Of a DNA stretch of 64,000 nucleotides, positions 45,637-54,044 are shown in pieces. The stretch is taken from positions 1,054,001-1,118,000 of the forward strand of contig NZ_PCPG01000001.1 of the NCBI RefSeq assembly GCF_002979655.1, in the 5' to 3' direction. This DNA is from Microbacterium sp. MYb45. GTDB lineage: Bacteria; Actinomycetota; Actinomycetes; Actinomycetales; Microbacteriaceae. The position numbers were made by a program, and so were the translations under genes. Under the pieces are notes generated by a model. The model was not told the DNA's origin. It did not search any database and worked only from the letters and a program-made list of their open reading frames with translations. The first letter of the stretch is position 1. The number at the start of each line of letters is the position of its first letter.

Positions 45637-45814
45637 GCGCGTCCTCCTATGGGGGATCAGAGATCGTCCTTCGAGCCTAACCGCTGCATACGACACTGGG
45701 CCGCATTGGACCGTACTCGGCATCGGGTCGCGACACGTGAGGAGTCAGGAACCGCCGCTATCCCCGGTTCCGAGGCGGCGATTCCCGACCCCTCACGAGA
45801 TCTGCAGAGCCGCG

Positions 45815-46666
45815 TCAGACCATGCTCTTGGTGTGCCAGACCGTCTTCACCTCGGTGAAGACGCCGATCCGCTCGGGAGAGGCGACGACCTCACCCGGAG
45901 TGAGCACACGCTTGAGGGTGTCGGCGGCCGCGATCTGCATGTCGACCCAGTCGAGGTCGCCGGCACCCGCGAGGTCGAGGGCGTTCACATCCTGGTGCGA
46001 CGCCAGCCACGGGGCGACCTCCGCAGGCGAACCCGTCAGCACGTTGACGACGCCGCCCGGCACGTCACTCGTGGCCAGGACCTCGGCGAGGCTGATGGAC
46101 GAGAGCGGATGCCGTTCGCTGGCCACCACCACGACCGTGTTGCCCGCCACGAGCGCCGGAGCGACGACCGAGACCAGCCCCAGCAGCGCGGAATCCTGCG
46201 GCGCGATGATCGCGACGACGCCCGTCGGCTCCGGAACCGAGATGTTGAAGTACGGGCCCGAGACCGGGTTCGCGTTACCCGCGACCTGGGCGTACTTGTC
46301 GCACCACCCGGCGTACCAGACCCAGAGATCGATGGCCTCGTCCACCTGCGTGGCCGCAGCGGAGGACGAGAGCCCCTGCTGGGCGACGATCTCGTCGATG
46401 AACTGCGCGCGCCGCCCCTCGAGCACCTCGGCGACGCGGTAGAGCACCTGGCCGCGGTTGTAGGCGGTCGCCCCGGACCAGCCCTTGACCGCGGCGCGCG
46501 CGGCCACCACGGCGTCACGGGCATCCTTGCGGGAACCCTTCGCGGCATTGGCGAGGAATTCACCCTTGGGCGAGAGCACCTCGTACGTGCGACCTGACTC
46601 GCTGCGCGGGAAAGCCCCGCCGATCGCGAGCTTGTACGTCTTCGGGACGGTCAGACGCTTGCTCAT
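45815..46666 (-). CDS. Half-length aldehyde-dehydrogenase-like protein without catalytic cysteine
   Basis: 283 residues, against about 480 in a full ALDH. The NAD-binding half is recognisable (TYEVLSPKGEFLANAA, PTGVVAIIAPQDSALLGLVSVVAPALVAGNTVVVVAS, DVPGGVVNVLTG), but the region with the catalytic Cys and the general-base glutamate is absent. The protein ends with a short tail (VKTVWHTKSMV) rather than abruptly. It overlaps the complete ALDH by ATGA. Pairs of complete and shortened ALDH behind deoC recur in Actinobacteria, so I read it as a maintained pseudo-enzyme subunit rather than a pseudogene. Confidence 0.82.
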   Translation of the reverse strand: MSKRLTVPKTYKLAIGGAFPRSESGRTYEVLSPKGEFLANAAKGSRKDARDAVVAARAAVKGWSGATAYNRGQVLYRVAEVLEGRRAQFIDEIVAQQGLSSSAAATQVDEAIDLWVWYAGWCDKYAQVAGNANPVSGPYFNISVPEPTGVVAIIAPQDSALLGLVSVVAPALVAGNTVVVVASERHPLSSISLAEVLATSDVPGGVVNVLTGSPAEVAPWLASHQDVNALDLAGAGDLDWVDMQIAAADTLKRVLTPGEVVASPERIGVFTEVKTVWHTKSMV

Positions 46667-48105
46667 GCTGCAGCTCCCTTGAGGTAGGCGGTGAGACCCT
46701 GACGTCCGCCCTCGCGGCCGTATCCGGACTCCTTGTAACCGCCGAACGGGCTCGACGGATCGAAGCGGTTGAACGTGTTGGCCCAGATCACCCCGGCGCG
46801 GAGCCGGTCGGCCACCGCGAGGATGCGGGATCCCTTGTCGGACCAGATGCCCGCCGACAGCCCGTAGGGCGTGTTGTTCGCCTTCGCCACGGCCTCGGCC
46901 GGTGTGCGGAAGGTGAGCACCGAGAGCACGGGACCGAAGACCTCGTCACGCGCGATGCGGTGCGACGCCTCGACTCCGGTGAAGATGGTCGGAGCGAACC
47001 AGAACCCCTGCTCGGGGATCGCGCAGTCGGCCGTCCAGCGCTCCGCACCTTCGGCCTCGCCGATGTCACTCAGCTCGCGGATGCGGGCCAGCTGGGCGGC
47101 GGAGTTGATCGCACCGATGTCGGTGTTCTTGTCGAGCGGGTCGCCGAGGCGCAGAGTCGACAGGCGCGCCTTAAGCCGGTCGACGACCTCATCGTGGATC
47201 GACTCCTGCACCAGCAGGCGGCTCCCTGCGCAGCAGACGTGGCCCTGGTTGAAGAAGATGCCGTTGACGATACCCTCGACGGCCTGGTCGATCGGAGCAT
47301 CGTCGAACACGATGTTCGCGGCCTTGCCGCCGAGTTCGAGGGTCACCTTCTTCTTGGTACCGGCCACCGCGCGCGCGATGTCGCGACCGACACCGGTCGA
47401 ACCCGTGAAGGCAACCTTGTCCACATCGGGGTGACGCACGAGCGTCGAGCCCGTGGCTCCCGCTCCGGTGACGATGTTCACGACACCGGCCGGAAGGTCG
47501 GCCTGCTGCAGGATCTCGGCGAAGATCAGCGCCGTCAGCGGCGTGGTCTCGGCGGGCTTGAGCACGACCGTGTTCCCGGCGGCGAGAGCGGGCGCGATCT
47601 TCCACGCGAGCATGAGCAGCGGGAAGTTCCAGGGGATGATCTGTCCGGCGACGCCGAGAGCGCGGGGGTTCGCGCCGAGCCCGGCGTGATCGAGCTTGTC
47701 CGCCCAGCCCGCGTAGTAAAAGAACCAGGAGGCGACGAGCGGCACGTCGACGTCGCGACTCTCCTTGATCGGCTTGCCGTTGTCGAGGCTCTCCGCGACG
47801 GCGAGCTCGCGAGCACGCTCCTGCACGAGGCGGGCGATGCGGAAGAGGTACTTGCCGCGGTCGCGGCCGCTCATCCGCGACCAGGTCTTCTCGTAGGCGC
47901 GACGCGCCGCCTTGACCGCACGGTCCACGTCGTCGTCACTCGCGGAGGCGATCTCCGCGATGTGCTTCTCGGTCGCCGGGGAGATGGTGTTGAAGGGCGT
48001 GCCCGACCCGTCGACGAACTCGCCGTCGATGAACAGCCCGTAGCTGTTCTTGAGGTTCAGGACCGCAGTGGACTCCGGTGCGGGAGCGTATTCCAGAAAT
48101 GACAT
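46663..48105 (-). CDS. Aldehyde dehydrogenase (NAD(P)-dependent)
   Basis: 480 residues with all ALDH landmarks: IPWNFPLLMLAWKIAPALAAGNTVVLKPAE, FTGSTGVGRDIA, general base Glu in LELGGKAANIV, nucleophilic Cys in QGHVCCAGSR, and EVFGPVLSVLTF. In this operon it probably oxidises acetaldehyde released by DeoC, or a similar short aldehyde. ATG 48105 is taken because MSFLEYAPAPES is a typical beginning; it sits 13 bases behind the deoC stop. Confidence 0.92.
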   Translation of the reverse strand: MSFLEYAPAPESTAVLNLKNSYGLFIDGEFVDGSGTPFNTISPATEKHIAEIASASDDDVDRAVKAARRAYEKTWSRMSGRDRGKYLFRIARLVQERARELAVAESLDNGKPIKESRDVDVPLVASWFFYYAGWADKLDHAGLGANPRALGVAGQIIPWNFPLLMLAWKIAPALAAGNTVVLKPAETTPLTALIFAEILQQADLPAGVVNIVTGAGATGSTLVRHPDVDKVAFTGSTGVGRDIARAVAGTKKKVTLELGGKAANIVFDDAPIDQAVEGIVNGIFFNQGHVCCAGSRLLVQESIHDEVVDRLKARLSTLRLGDPLDKNTDIGAINSAAQLARIRELSDIGEAEGAERWTADCAIPEQGFWFAPTIFTGVEASHRIARDEVFGPVLSVLTFRTPAEAVAKANNTPYGLSAGIWSDKGSRILAVADRLRAGVIWANTFNRFDPSSPFGGYKESGYGREGGRQGLTAYLKGAAA

Positions 48106-48118
48106 GTTCGTCTTCCCG

Positions 48119-49120
48119 TCAGTCGATCGTGACGTAGTCGGGGCCCGAGTAGTGGCCGGAGCTGAGCTTCTGACGCTGCAGGAGCACATCGTTGAGAAGG
48201 CTGGACGCACCGAAGCGGAACAGGTGCGGCTGCAGCCACTCCTCCCCCACGGTCTCGGCCACCGTGACGAGGTACTTCACCGCGTCCTTCGAGGAGCGGA
48301 TGCCGCCGGCCGGCTTCACGCCGATCTTCTCACCCGTGCCGCGGTGCCAGTCGCGGACCGTCTCGAGCATCAGCAGCGTGGTCGGCAGGGTCGCCGCCGG
48401 CTGCACTTTTCCGGTCGACGTCTTGATGAAGTCGCCTCCCGCCAGGATGCCGAGCCAGGAGGCACGCTTGATGTTGTCGTAGGTGTTCAGTTCACCGGTC
48501 TCGAGGATCACCTTGAGGGAGGCGGACGAACCGTCTTCGCGGCGGCAGGCTTCCTTCACCTGGGCAATCTGATCGAACACGAGGCCGTAGCGCCCGGAGA
48601 GGAAGGCTCCCCGATCGATGACCATGTCGATCTCGTCTGCGCCCGCGGCGACCGCCTCGGCGGTGTCGGCGAGCTTGATCGCGAGCGACGCACGGCCGCT
48701 CGGGAACGCCGTGGCCACTGCCGCGACCGAGATCAGACCGTCGTCGGGGTCGCCGTGCAGGCCGCCCAGGGCGGTGACCGCGTCGCCCACCATGTCGCCG
48801 TACACGCACACGGCCGCGACCCGAGGGGTCGAGGGGTCGGCGGCGTCCGGATTCTTCGCCTTCGCGACGAGCGATCGCACCTTGCCAGGAGTGTCCGCAC
48901 CCTCGAGTGTGGTGAGGTCGATCAGCTTGATGATGGTGTCGAGGGCCCAGGCCTTCGACGTGGTCTTGATGGAGCGGGTGCCGAGGCCCGCAGCGCGCTG
49001 CTCCAGGCCGACCGCGTCGACGCCGGGGAGCCCGTGCAGGAAGCGACGGAGGGTGGCATCGTCCGGCTCACCGCCGAGGACATCCACCGCCGTCCTGCGG
49101 CTGATTTCTGTGGTCGTCAC
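48119..49120 (-). CDS. deoC: Deoxyribose-phosphate aldolase
   Basis: Class I aldolase splitting 2-deoxyribose-5-phosphate into glyceraldehyde-3-phosphate and acetaldehyde. 333 residues, the long actinobacterial/eukaryotic-type version. The Schiff-base lysine is in GGDFIKTSTGK (about 230-240) and the second lysine in IGVKPAGGIR (about 268). The N-terminal 70 residues extend beyond the E. coli enzyme. ATG overlaps the regulator stop (ATGA). It supplies substrate to the downstream ALDH pair. Confidence 0.95.
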   Translation of the reverse strand: MTTTEISRRTAVDVLGGEPDDATLRRFLHGLPGVDAVGLEQRAAGLGTRSIKTTSKAWALDTIIKLIDLTTLEGADTPGKVRSLVAKAKNPDAADPSTPRVAAVCVYGDMVGDAVTALGGLHGDPDDGLISVAAVATAFPSGRASLAIKLADTAEAVAAGADEIDMVIDRGAFLSGRYGLVFDQIAQVKEACRREDGSSASLKVILETGELNTYDNIKRASWLGILAGGDFIKTSTGKVQPAATLPTTLLMLETVRDWHRGTGEKIGVKPAGGIRSSKDAVKYLVTVAETVGEEWLQPHLFRFGASSLLNDVLLQRQKLSSGHYSGPDYVTID

Positions 49121-50052
49121 TGTTCCTCCAACAATGCTCGTGCTGTGGTCTCATCGGTCACCAGTACGCCGCACAGGCCACTGGTCACGACCGTACGTGC
49201 GATGTCGTGCTTGGCGGGGCCCGCCGTGACGAAGATCGCGTGGGCGGCTCCGCGCAGCCGGTCGAGCGACACGCCGACCGTCCGGGCATCGAGCTGCGAG
49301 TCGACGATGTTGCCCTCGGCATCGACGTAGCGGCCGAGAACGTCGCCGACCGCGCCGCGCCGCGCCAGCTCCTCGACCTCTTCGCCCGTGAGGTAGCCGT
49401 TCTCGACGTGGGCGGACGAGGCATCGCAAGGTCCCGCGGTGAACAGGAACGCCTGCGCCTCGGCAGCTTCTTCGAGAACCGCCGCGACCGTGCGGTCGGA
49501 CTCGATGGCCTGTTTGGTCTCCACGCGCTCGAGGATCGCCGGGCTCGGCAGCAGCGACACCTGCCCGGAGGCGCGCTGGGCGATCGTCACGGCCAGCCCG
49601 GCCGCACCGCCGGAGCGGCGGTTCAGGCTGACGCCGCCGTTGAGCTGCACGACGGTGACGCCGTTGGCCCATCCGTCGGGGAGGGCTTCAGCGACGGCAC
49701 GGAGCGTACGCCCCCAGCTCACGCCGAGGGTGCGCGGAACCGGACGCAGCGCGGTAAGGAAGTCGGCGGCAGCCTGCGCGACGCGCTCGAGCGTCCCGTC
49801 GTCGCCGTCCGGCGCGGGCACGACGACGGCATCGGTGAGGCCGAACCGCTCCACCAGCATCCGCTCCAGACCGAGCCGACGGGCACGCGGGTGCACGATC
49901 TCGATGCGCACGATGCCGCGGTCCTTGGCCTGGACCAGAAGTCGGCCGACCTTCCAGCGGGAGATCTTGAGGAGCCCGCCGATCTCGTCCTGGGTCTTGT
50001 CCTCGTCGTAGTAGAGCTCGGCGACGCGAACCATGAGCAGATCTTCTTCCAC
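49117..50052 (-). CDS. SorC-family sugar-sensing transcriptional regulator (DeoR-like)
   Basis: 311 residues. The N-terminal helix-turn-helix (LMVRVAELYYDEDKTQDEIGGLLKISRWKVGRLLVQAKDRGIV, about 5-50) is followed by a SorC effector domain (LGVSWGRTLRAVAEALP, VQLNGGVSL). By family and context it should sense deoxyribose-5-phosphate or a related sugar phosphate and control deoC and the ALDH genes. I choose GTG 50052 rather than GTG 50070 because AAGGAGGA lies 4-5 bases upstream of it. Overlap with deoC implies co-transcription and autoregulation. Confidence 0.9.
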   Translation of the reverse strand: MEEDLLMVRVAELYYDEDKTQDEIGGLLKISRWKVGRLLVQAKDRGIVRIEIVHPRARRLGLERMLVERFGLTDAVVVPAPDGDDGTLERVAQAAADFLTALRPVPRTLGVSWGRTLRAVAEALPDGWANGVTVVQLNGGVSLNRRSGGAAGLAVTIAQRASGQVSLLPSPAILERVETKQAIESDRTVAAVLEEAAEAQAFLFTAGPCDASSAHVENGYLTGEEVEELARRGAVGDVLGRYVDAEGNIVDSQLDARTVGVSLDRLRGAAHAIFVTAGPAKHDIARTVVTSGLCGVLVTDETTARALLEEQ

Positions 50053-50056
50053 GGCA

Positions 50057-50064
50057 TCCTCCTT
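50057..50064 (-). promoter_or_regulatory. Ribosome-binding site fixing the SorC-type gene start
   Basis: AAGGAGGA reads on the minus strand 4 bases before GTG 50052, a near-perfect Shine-Dalgarno sequence. It lies inside the longer open frame, so the upstream GTG at 50070 is unlikely. Confidence 0.8.
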
Positions 50065-50106
50065 CCTCACCCAGCGTAGGCCGGAAACTGCGTTCGCGCA
50101 CGCAAT

Positions 50107-50120
50107 TGCTCATATGAGCA
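50107..50120. promoter_or_regulatory. Perfect palindromic operator candidate TGCTCATATGAGCA
   Basis: A 14-base perfect palindrome 55 bases upstream of the SorC-type gene, with the half-site pattern TGCTCATATGAGCA often seen for sugar-sensing regulators of this family. It is well placed for repression of the regulator-deoC-ALDH operon. A TACGCT at about -22 relative to the GTG is a possible -10. Confidence 0.7.
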
Positions 50121-50157
50121 GAACGCCCGCAGCGCGTGCACATTCGCCGGACACGGC

Positions 50158-50192
50158 GAAGGGGCGCCCGTCATGATGACGGACGCCCCTTC
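50158..50192. terminator. Terminator between clpP2 and the SorC/deoC operon
   Basis: Inverted repeat gaaggggcg-cccgtcat-gatgacgg-acgccccttc with a very stable stem, 14 bases past the clpP2 stop. No strong T-run, so termination may be factor-assisted, but placement and stability are convincing. Confidence 0.7.
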
Positions 50193-50206
50193 AGAACCGA
50201 ACGGTC

Positions 50207-50848
50207 TCAGACCCGCTTGCGCGTGGTGAGCACCTGGTCGACGATGCCGTACTCCAGCGCCTGCGCGGCGGAGAGGATGTTGTCGCGATCGATGTCACGG
50301 TTCACCTGCTCCGGGGTGCGCTTGGTGTGCCCGGCCAGGGTCTCCTCGAGCCAGGTCCGCATACGGAGGATCTCCGCGGCCTGGATCTCGATGTCCGAAG
50401 CCTGGCCGTGGCCGGCCTCGCCCATCGCGGGCTGGTGGATCAGCACTCGGGCGTTCGGCAGCGCGAGACGCTTGCCGGGTGCGCCGGCCGCGAGCAGCAC
50501 GGCCGCGGCGGATGCCGCCTGGCCGAGCACGACGGTCTGGATCTGCGGCGCGACGTACTGCATCGTGTCGTAGATCGCCGTCATCGCGGTGAACGAACCA
50601 CCGGGCGAGTTGATGTACATCGTGATGTCACGCTCGGAGTCCTGGCTCTCCAGGACGAGGAGCTGCGCCATCACGTCGTCGGCCGACGCGTCGTCGACCT
50701 GCACGCCGAGGAAGATCACGCGGTCTTCGAACAGCTTGTTGTACGGGTCCTGACGCTTGAACCCGTAGGCCGTGCGCTCCTCGAACTGCGGGAGCACGTA
50801 GCGGCTGGAGGGCAGGTCACCGGCAGCGCGGAAGGTGGGTGTGTACAT
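50207..50848 (-). CDS. clpP2: ATP-dependent Clp protease proteolytic subunit, ClpP2 type
   Basis: 213 residues. The catalytic triad is in place: Ser in GQAASAAAVLLAAG (about 110), His in LIHQPAMGEAGHGQ (about 135), Asp in the RDIDRDN region (about 185). The N-terminus TPTFRAAGDLPSSRYVLPQFEERTAYG is long and fits the actinobacterial second ClpP. It starts 20 bases after clpP1; in Actinobacteria the two proteins form a mixed tetradecamer that works with ClpX or ClpC. Confidence 0.95.
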   Translation of the reverse strand: MYTPTFRAAGDLPSSRYVLPQFEERTAYGFKRQDPYNKLFEDRVIFLGVQVDDASADDVMAQLLVLESQDSERDITMYINSPGGSFTAMTAIYDTMQYVAPQIQTVVLGQAASAAAVLLAAGAPGKRLALPNARVLIHQPAMGEAGHGQASDIEIQAAEILRMRTWLEETLAGHTKRTPEQVNRDIDRDNILSAAQALEYGIVDQVLTTRKRV

Positions 50849-50868
50849 GAGCGTCCTTTCGCTTTCCG

Positions 50869-51465
50869 TTACTCGGTGTCCTGGTCGGTTCCGCCGCCGC
50901 CGATGACGTCGGAGGCCGATTCGCGGATGTGGTCGACGAAGCCGTACTCGAGCGCTTCCTCGGCGGTGAACCAGCGGTCGCGGTCACCGTCGGCGTTGAT
51001 CTGCTCGACAGACTTGCCGGTCTGCGCTGCGGTGATCTCGGCGAGGCGGTTCTTCATCGACATGATGAGCTGCGCCTGGGTCTGGATGTCACTCGACGTA
51101 CCGCCGAAGCCACCGTGCGGCTGGTGCAGCAGCACCCGGGCGTTGGGCGTGATGTAGCGCTTGCCCTTGGTGCCCGCGGTCAGCAGCAGCTGGCCCATCG
51201 AGGCTGCCATTCCGATGCCGACGGTGACGATGTCGTTCGGCACGAACTGCATCGTGTCGTAGATCGCCATACCCGCGGTGATCGAGCCACCCGGCGAGTT
51301 CACGTAGAGGTAGATGTCTCGCTCGGAGTCCTCTGCGGCGAGAAGAAGGATCTTCGCGCAGATCTCGTTCGCGTTCTCGTCTCGCACCTCCGAGCCGAGC
51401 CAGATGATGCGGTCCTTCAGCAACCTGTCGAAGACGCTCGTTGCGAGGAGGGGTTCTGCAGCCAT
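50869..51465 (-). CDS. clpP1: ATP-dependent Clp protease proteolytic subunit, ClpP1 type
   Basis: 198 residues. Catalytic Ser in [11 protein letters not shown] (about 96), His in [11 protein letters not shown] (about 121), Asp in NADGDRDRW (about 170). [23 protein letters not shown] forms the oxyanion region. A TAGATT about 40 bases upstream may be its -10. Co-transcribed with clpP2; the TPR gene upstream ends 81 bases before it. Confidence 0.96.
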   Translation of the reverse strand: MAAEPLLATSVFDRLLKDRIIWLGSEVRDENANEICAKILLLAAEDSERDIYLYVNSPGGSITAGMAIYDTMQFVPNDIVTVGIGMAASMGQLLLTAGTKGKRYITPNARVLLHQPHGGFGGTSSDIQTQAQLIMSMKNRLAEITAAQTGKSVEQINADGDRDRWFTAEEALEYGFVDHIRESASDVIGGGGTDQDTE

Positions 51466-51546
51466 GTCAGCTCCTGATTCCGTGTTTCAGTGATTCGAAT
51501 CTACCGGCGACAACGCAGCACTCAGGCCGTGTTCGCCGTCGGCATA

Positions 51547-52041
51547 TCAGGTGTCGATGCCGGCGATCTCGTGGGCGTAGGCCGTCATCGAGCGGTGGTA
51601 CCGCGGGAGGTGCGGCACGAGGGCGAGCAACGCGACCGAGAGCCCCTGCGCCGGTCGCCCGGCACTCGCGAGGATGAGTGCGTGGACCGTCGCGACGGCG
51701 TCGCGATAGGGCCCATCAGCCGACAGCTCCTCCTCGGCACGGATGACGGCGAGAGCCTCGTCGTACTCCCCCAGGTTGCGCAGGGAGCTCGCCAGCTGGA
51801 TCACGCACTGCGGGCGGTGCTCCTCGTCGAGACCGAGCTGCAGGGCGCGCCGGTACAGTTCCACGGCCTCGGCCGGCTTCCCCGCAGAGTCGCGCGCACC
51901 CGCACGTTCGAACTCCGCGCGTGCGTCGTCCGATCCGCGCTCGGCGGCCAGGGCATCGATCCGCGCGATCGTGTCGTCGCCGACCTCTTCGCCCGTCGCG
52001 TCCTCCCACACCTCGTCGATGCGCTCATCCCACGTCTTCAT
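51547..52041 (-). CDS. Tetratricopeptide-repeat protein
   Basis: 164 residues, mostly helical. At least two TPR-like helix pairs are visible: [56 protein letters not shown] (about 48-105) and the following [30 protein letters not shown]. Soluble, no signal peptide. ATG 52041 has GGGAGC 6 bases upstream; the frame to 52086 crosses the tig terminator and is rejected. Lies between tig and clpP1, so an accessory role in protein folding or turnover is possible from context only. Confidence 0.8.
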   Translation of the reverse strand: MKTWDERIDEVWEDATGEEVGDDTIARIDALAAERGSDDARAEFERAGARDSAGKPAEAVELYRRALQLGLDEEHRPQCVIQLASSLRNLGEYDEALAVIRAEEELSADGPYRDAVATVHALILASAGRPAQGLSVALLALVPHLPRYHRSMTAYAHEIAGIDT

Positions 52042-52064
52042 CGCTGCTCCCTCCCTGGATGGAA

Positions 52065-52096
52065 AAGAGGGCGGATGCCGCAGCACCCGCCCTCTT
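52065..52096 (-). terminator. Rho-independent terminator of tig
   Basis: Perfect 10-bp stem (aagagggcgg with ccgccctctt), 12-base loop, followed on the minus strand by TTCC after UU pairs (CTCTTTTCC). It lies 17 bases after the tig stop. It separates tig from the TPR-clpP genes, which therefore likely have their own promoter. Confidence 0.85.
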
Positions 52097-52113
52097 CACT
52101 GGATCGTGTCCGA

Positions 52114-53589
52114 TCACTCAGCCTTGTCGGCAGCCTTCTTGGCCGGAGCCTTCTTGGCGGCGGGCTTCTTGGCAGCCGGCTTCTTCTCGGCGGTCTCGTC
52201 CGCAGCGTCGGCCTCGGCCTTCTTGGCCGGAGCCTTCTTGGCGGGAGCCTTCTTGGCCGGAGCCTTCTTGGCCGGCTTCTCCTCGGCTTCCGCCTCGGTC
52301 TCGGCCTCGTCGTCCGTGACGATGAAGTCGGAGAGGTCGACGGCCTTGCCATTGCTGTCGACGACCTTGACCTTGCCGAGCGCGATGGCGAGGGCCTTGT
52401 TCCGGGCCACCTCACCGACGAGCGCGGGCAGCTGGTTCGAGGACTGCAGCGCCTCGACGAACTCCTGCGGAGCCATCCCGTACTGCGCGGCAGACTGGAT
52501 CAGGTACTGGCTCAGCTCTTCCTGCGAGACCTGCACGTCGGCCTGCTCGGCGATCGTGTCGAGCAGCACCTGCGTGCGGAACTGCTTCTCGCTCGCCTCG
52601 GTGACCTCGGCGCGGTGCACGTCGTCCTCGAGACGGCCTTCGCCCTCGAGGTGGTTGTGCACCTCGTCCTCGATGAGCTGCGGCGGAACCGGGATCTCGA
52701 TCTTCTCGAGCAGCGCCTCGACGAGCTTGTCGCGCGCGGCGGAACCCTGCGTGAAGACGCCCTGCTGTGCGACGCGCTCAGCCAGGCTCTCGCGGAGCTC
52801 CGCGATGGTGTCGAACTCGCTCGCGATCTGCGCGAAGTCGTCGTCGGCCTCGGGAAGCTCGCGCTCCTTGACGGCCTTGACGGACACGGAGACTTCGGCC
52901 TCGGAGCCGGCGTGGTCGCCGCCCACGAGAGCCGAGCGGAACGTGGTGTCCTCACCGGCGGTGAGCGACTCGATCGCGTCGTCGATGCCCTCGAGCAGCT
53001 CGCCGGAGCCGATCTCGTAGGAGACGCCCTCGGCGCGGTCGATCTCTGCGCCGTCGATCGTCGCGACGAGGTCGAGTTCGACGAAGTCGCCCTTCGCTGC
53101 CGGACGGTCGACCGGCACCAGCGTGCCGAAGCGCGCACGCATGTTGTCGAGCTCGGCATCCAGTGCGGCCTCGTCGGCCTCGACGGCGTCGACCGTCACG
53201 GTGATGTCGTCGTAGGAGGGCAGCTCGATGTCGGGGCGGACGTCCACCTCGATGTCGACGAGCAGGTCACCGGAGAAGTCCTTCTCGTTCGGCCACTGCG
53301 TGATGTCGGCGGCCGGACGGCCGACGACGCGCAGCTTGTGCTCGACCGTGGCGTCACGGAAGAACTTGTCCAGGCCCTCGTTCACCGCGTGCTCGATGAC
53401 CGCACCGCGGCCGATGCGCTGATCGATGATGGGCGCCGGGACCTTGCCCTTGCGGAAGCCGGGGATCTGCACGTCCTGAGCGATGTGCTCGTAGGCGTGC
53501 GCGATGCTGGGCTTGAGGTCGTCCGGGGTGACCGTGATGGTGAGCTTGACCCGGGTCGGGGTCAGCTTCTCGACGGTGCTGTTCGCCAT
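52114..53589 (-). CDS. tig: Trigger factor chaperone with Lys/Ala-rich tail
   Basis: Ribosome-associated folding chaperone with prolyl isomerase domain. 491 residues from ATG 53589 ([18 protein letters not shown]). The ribosome-docking signature [12 protein letters not shown] is at about 44-55; the PPIase-like domain covers about 150-245. After the helical C-terminal domain, the last 65 or so residues are a run of [16 protein letters not shown] repeats that E. coli trigger factor lacks. Such tails recur in actinobacterial trigger factors. The frame to 53709 runs through tRNA-Pro and is rejected. Confidence 0.96.
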   Translation of the reverse strand: MANSTVEKLTPTRVKLTITVTPDDLKPSIAHAYEHIAQDVQIPGFRKGKVPAPIIDQRIGRGAVIEHAVNEGLDKFFRDATVEHKLRVVGRPAADITQWPNEKDFSGDLLVDIEVDVRPDIELPSYDDITVTVDAVEADEAALDAELDNMRARFGTLVPVDRPAAKGDFVELDLVATIDGAEIDRAEGVSYEIGSGELLEGIDDAIESLTAGEDTTFRSALVGGDHAGSEAEVSVSVKAVKERELPEADDDFAQIASEFDTIAELRESLAERVAQQGVFTQGSAARDKLVEALLEKIEIPVPPQLIEDEVHNHLEGEGRLEDDVHRAEVTEASEKQFRTQVLLDTIAEQADVQVSQEELSQYLIQSAAQYGMAPQEFVEALQSSNQLPALVGEVARNKALAIALGKVKVVDSNGKAVDLSDFIVTDDEAETEAEAEEKPAKKAPAKKAPAKKAPAKKAEADAADETAEKKPAAKKPAAKKAPAKKAADKAE

Positions 53590-53651
53590 GCTGGTGTGTT
53601 CTCCTTGTGATTTCCGCGCGGTATCGCGGCTGTAAGGTCCGTGGGGCCGTG

Positions 53652-53725
53652 TCGGGGCGACAGGAGTTGAACCTGCGACCTCCCGCTCCCAAAGCGGGCG
53701 CTCTACCAAGCTGAGCTACGCCCCG
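53652..53725 (-). tRNA. tRNA-Pro (anticodon TGG)
   Basis: 74 bases on the minus strand: acceptor CGGGGCG paired with CGCCCCG plus A, D-arm TAGCTCAGCTTGGTAGAGC, anticodon stem CCCGC/GCGGG with loop containing TGG (53691-53689), T-arm GCAGGTTCAACTCCTG. CCA is not encoded. It lies between tig and the divergent tRNA-Gly. Confidence 0.96.
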
Positions 53726-53789
53726 GGGAATCCGCACGCAGATTCAGCCCCACCGAGTCTAACGGACGAGAGCACCCCCGACTGTCCGG

Positions 53790-53795
53790 TATGAT
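53790..53795 (+). promoter_or_regulatory. Candidate -10 box (TATGAT) for tRNA-Gly
   Basis: TATGAT, 5 of 6 bases matching the housekeeping -10, lies 53 bases before the tRNA. The -35 region is unclear. Confidence 0.4.
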
Positions 53796-53848
53796 CGATG
53801 AGTCCGGAGATGCGACTCCGGCCCGTCCCCGAGATTCCGCGGGGATCC

Positions 53849-53919
53849 GGGGCTGTAGCTTAGTGGTAAAGCCTTAGTCTTCCAAACTAATGATGCGGGT
53901 TCGATTCCCGTCAGCCCCT
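53849..53919 (+). tRNA. tRNA-Gly (anticodon TCC)
   Basis: 71 bases: acceptor GGGGCTG with CAGCCCC plus T, D-arm TAGCTTAGTGGTAAAGCC, anticodon stem TTAGT/ACTAA with loop CTTCCAA (TCC at 53881-53883), T-arm GCGGGTTCGATTCCCGT. CCA is not encoded. It is followed by a strong terminator. Confidence 0.96.
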
Positions 53920-53928
53920 CCGGATCAG

Positions 53929-53958
53929 AAGGCCCCCATCGGAAACGGTGGGGGCCTT
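53929..53958 (+). terminator. Terminator after tRNA-Gly
   Basis: Inverted repeat aaggccccca-tcggaaacgg-tgggggcctt with a short GGAAAC-type loop, 9 bases past the tRNA. Symmetrical, so it could also act on the other strand. Confidence 0.8.
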
Positions 53959-54044
53959 CTCGCATGCTCGGCGGTCGGTCCAATACTCTGAAAGCATCGA
54001 CTCTCGCAGTCTCCGACCGGAAGGCACCATCGAATGGGCACGAC

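Noticed and set aside
53590..53709. Longer trigger factor start at 53709
   Set aside because: The added codons would be read through tRNA-Pro; ATG 53589 gives the standard N-terminus.
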